DNA from: Aporrectodea caliginosa
Lineage: Eukaryota; Annelida; Clitellata; Crassiclitellata; Lumbricidae
DNA: 64,000 nt
Assembly (NCBI GenBank): GCA_020284085.1
Contig: JACEVL010000143.1
Location: forward strand, 706,983-770,982
Direction of reading: 5' to 3'
A model generated the notes under the pieces. The model ran no database searches. It had not been told where the DNA came from and saw only the letters and a program-made list of their open reading frames with translations. Position numbers and translations under genes: made by a program. Of this stretch, positions 63,843 to 64,000 are shown one piece after another. How positions within the stretch are numbered: the first letter of the stretch is position 1; each line of letters opens with the position of its first letter.

Positions 63843-64000
63843 CAACTTCTATTGCGCCGGTTGCGCCGGTGTCTAATGCACAAAGCATCAACCGATGGCA
63901 CACCAAAACAATCCGTAATCAGGTCAAAATCCAGAAGATCAGTCCGTAAGAGACAGAGAGGCAGCCTAAGGCGGATAAGCAATTTGAAAGAGGTAAGTTT
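63843..64000 (-). mobile_element. CR1/L2-like 3' end, cut by the window edge
   Basis: Same sequence as 48649-48790 ('gtgtctaatgcacaaagcat' and onward), inserted at nearly the same site of another array unit. GTTGCGCCG is duplicated at its 3' terminus. Confidence 0.8.

Overview
The window is eukaryotic, AT-rich, intron-bearing and full of repeats. It most likely comes from a marine invertebrate deuterostome such as an echinoderm or hemichordate; species is not determinable here. Support: a TRIM gene ending in a beta-propeller (large lineage-specific families in such animals), many L2/CR1-type and tRNA-SINE fragments, a very frequent TAGGCCTA-like palindrome, and a Ty3/gypsy element with the copia-like order protease-integrase-RT-RNaseH. 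That order is known from Gmr1-type elements, first described as a deuterostome group. No prokaryotic features or CRISPR arrays are present.

Layout. 0-1.1 kb: terminal exon of an unrecognised acidic, Lys/Glu-rich protein (minus). 1.66-3.3 kb: a ~150 bp satellite in head-to-head orientation, each unit carrying a paired CCAAGATGGC / GCCATCTTGG box resembling the YY1 site. 3.3-8.4 kb: nested repeats, including a ~2.2 kb inverted-repeat element with subterminal TCCACTCCGTTACC motifs and several MITEs that carry an internal 'catcaatccaacttc' minisatellite. 8.4-11.9 kb: an intact three-exon TRIM gene (RING, two B-boxes, coiled coil, propeller). 15.9-19.7 kb: a THAP zinc-finger gene whose two exons run into a duplicated 3' half of the TRIM gene. 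Splice phases agree, so a THAP-propeller fusion of 374 residues is predicted; this is the most interesting object in the window. 23.2-25.4 kb: a C2H2 zinc-finger gene with 12 fingers, followed by a decayed partial copy. 27.4-28.1 kb: an unrecognised coiled-coil ORF. 28.4-32.8 kb: retroelement wreckage bounded by an inverted ~120 bp repeat. 32.9-38.6 kb: two copies of a TIR element with ACAACTCCGTTAC motifs, and between them the terminal exon of an unknown gene (34.17-34.60 kb). 39-43 kb: microsatellite, MITEs and a decayed mariner.

44-64 kb: an array of ~950 bp tandem units interrupted by a TTAA-flanked piggyBac-like element carrying a 1.3 kb minisatellite (44.55-46.30 kb), two tRNA-SINE fragments, a CR1-like insertion with a 30 bp target duplication, and a ~11.7 kb block. 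That block contains a Gmr1-like LTR retrotransposon (51.64-61.56 kb, minus), itself split by a ~3.1 kb non-LTR retrotransposon (53.73-56.83 kb, plus) with a 31 bp target duplication.

Only the TRIM gene, the THAP-TRIM fusion, the C2H2 gene, the terminal exons at 45-1074 and 34174-34597, and possibly the ORF at 27368 look like host genes. The rest is mobile or repetitive. All calls rest on reading the sequence; no database search was made.
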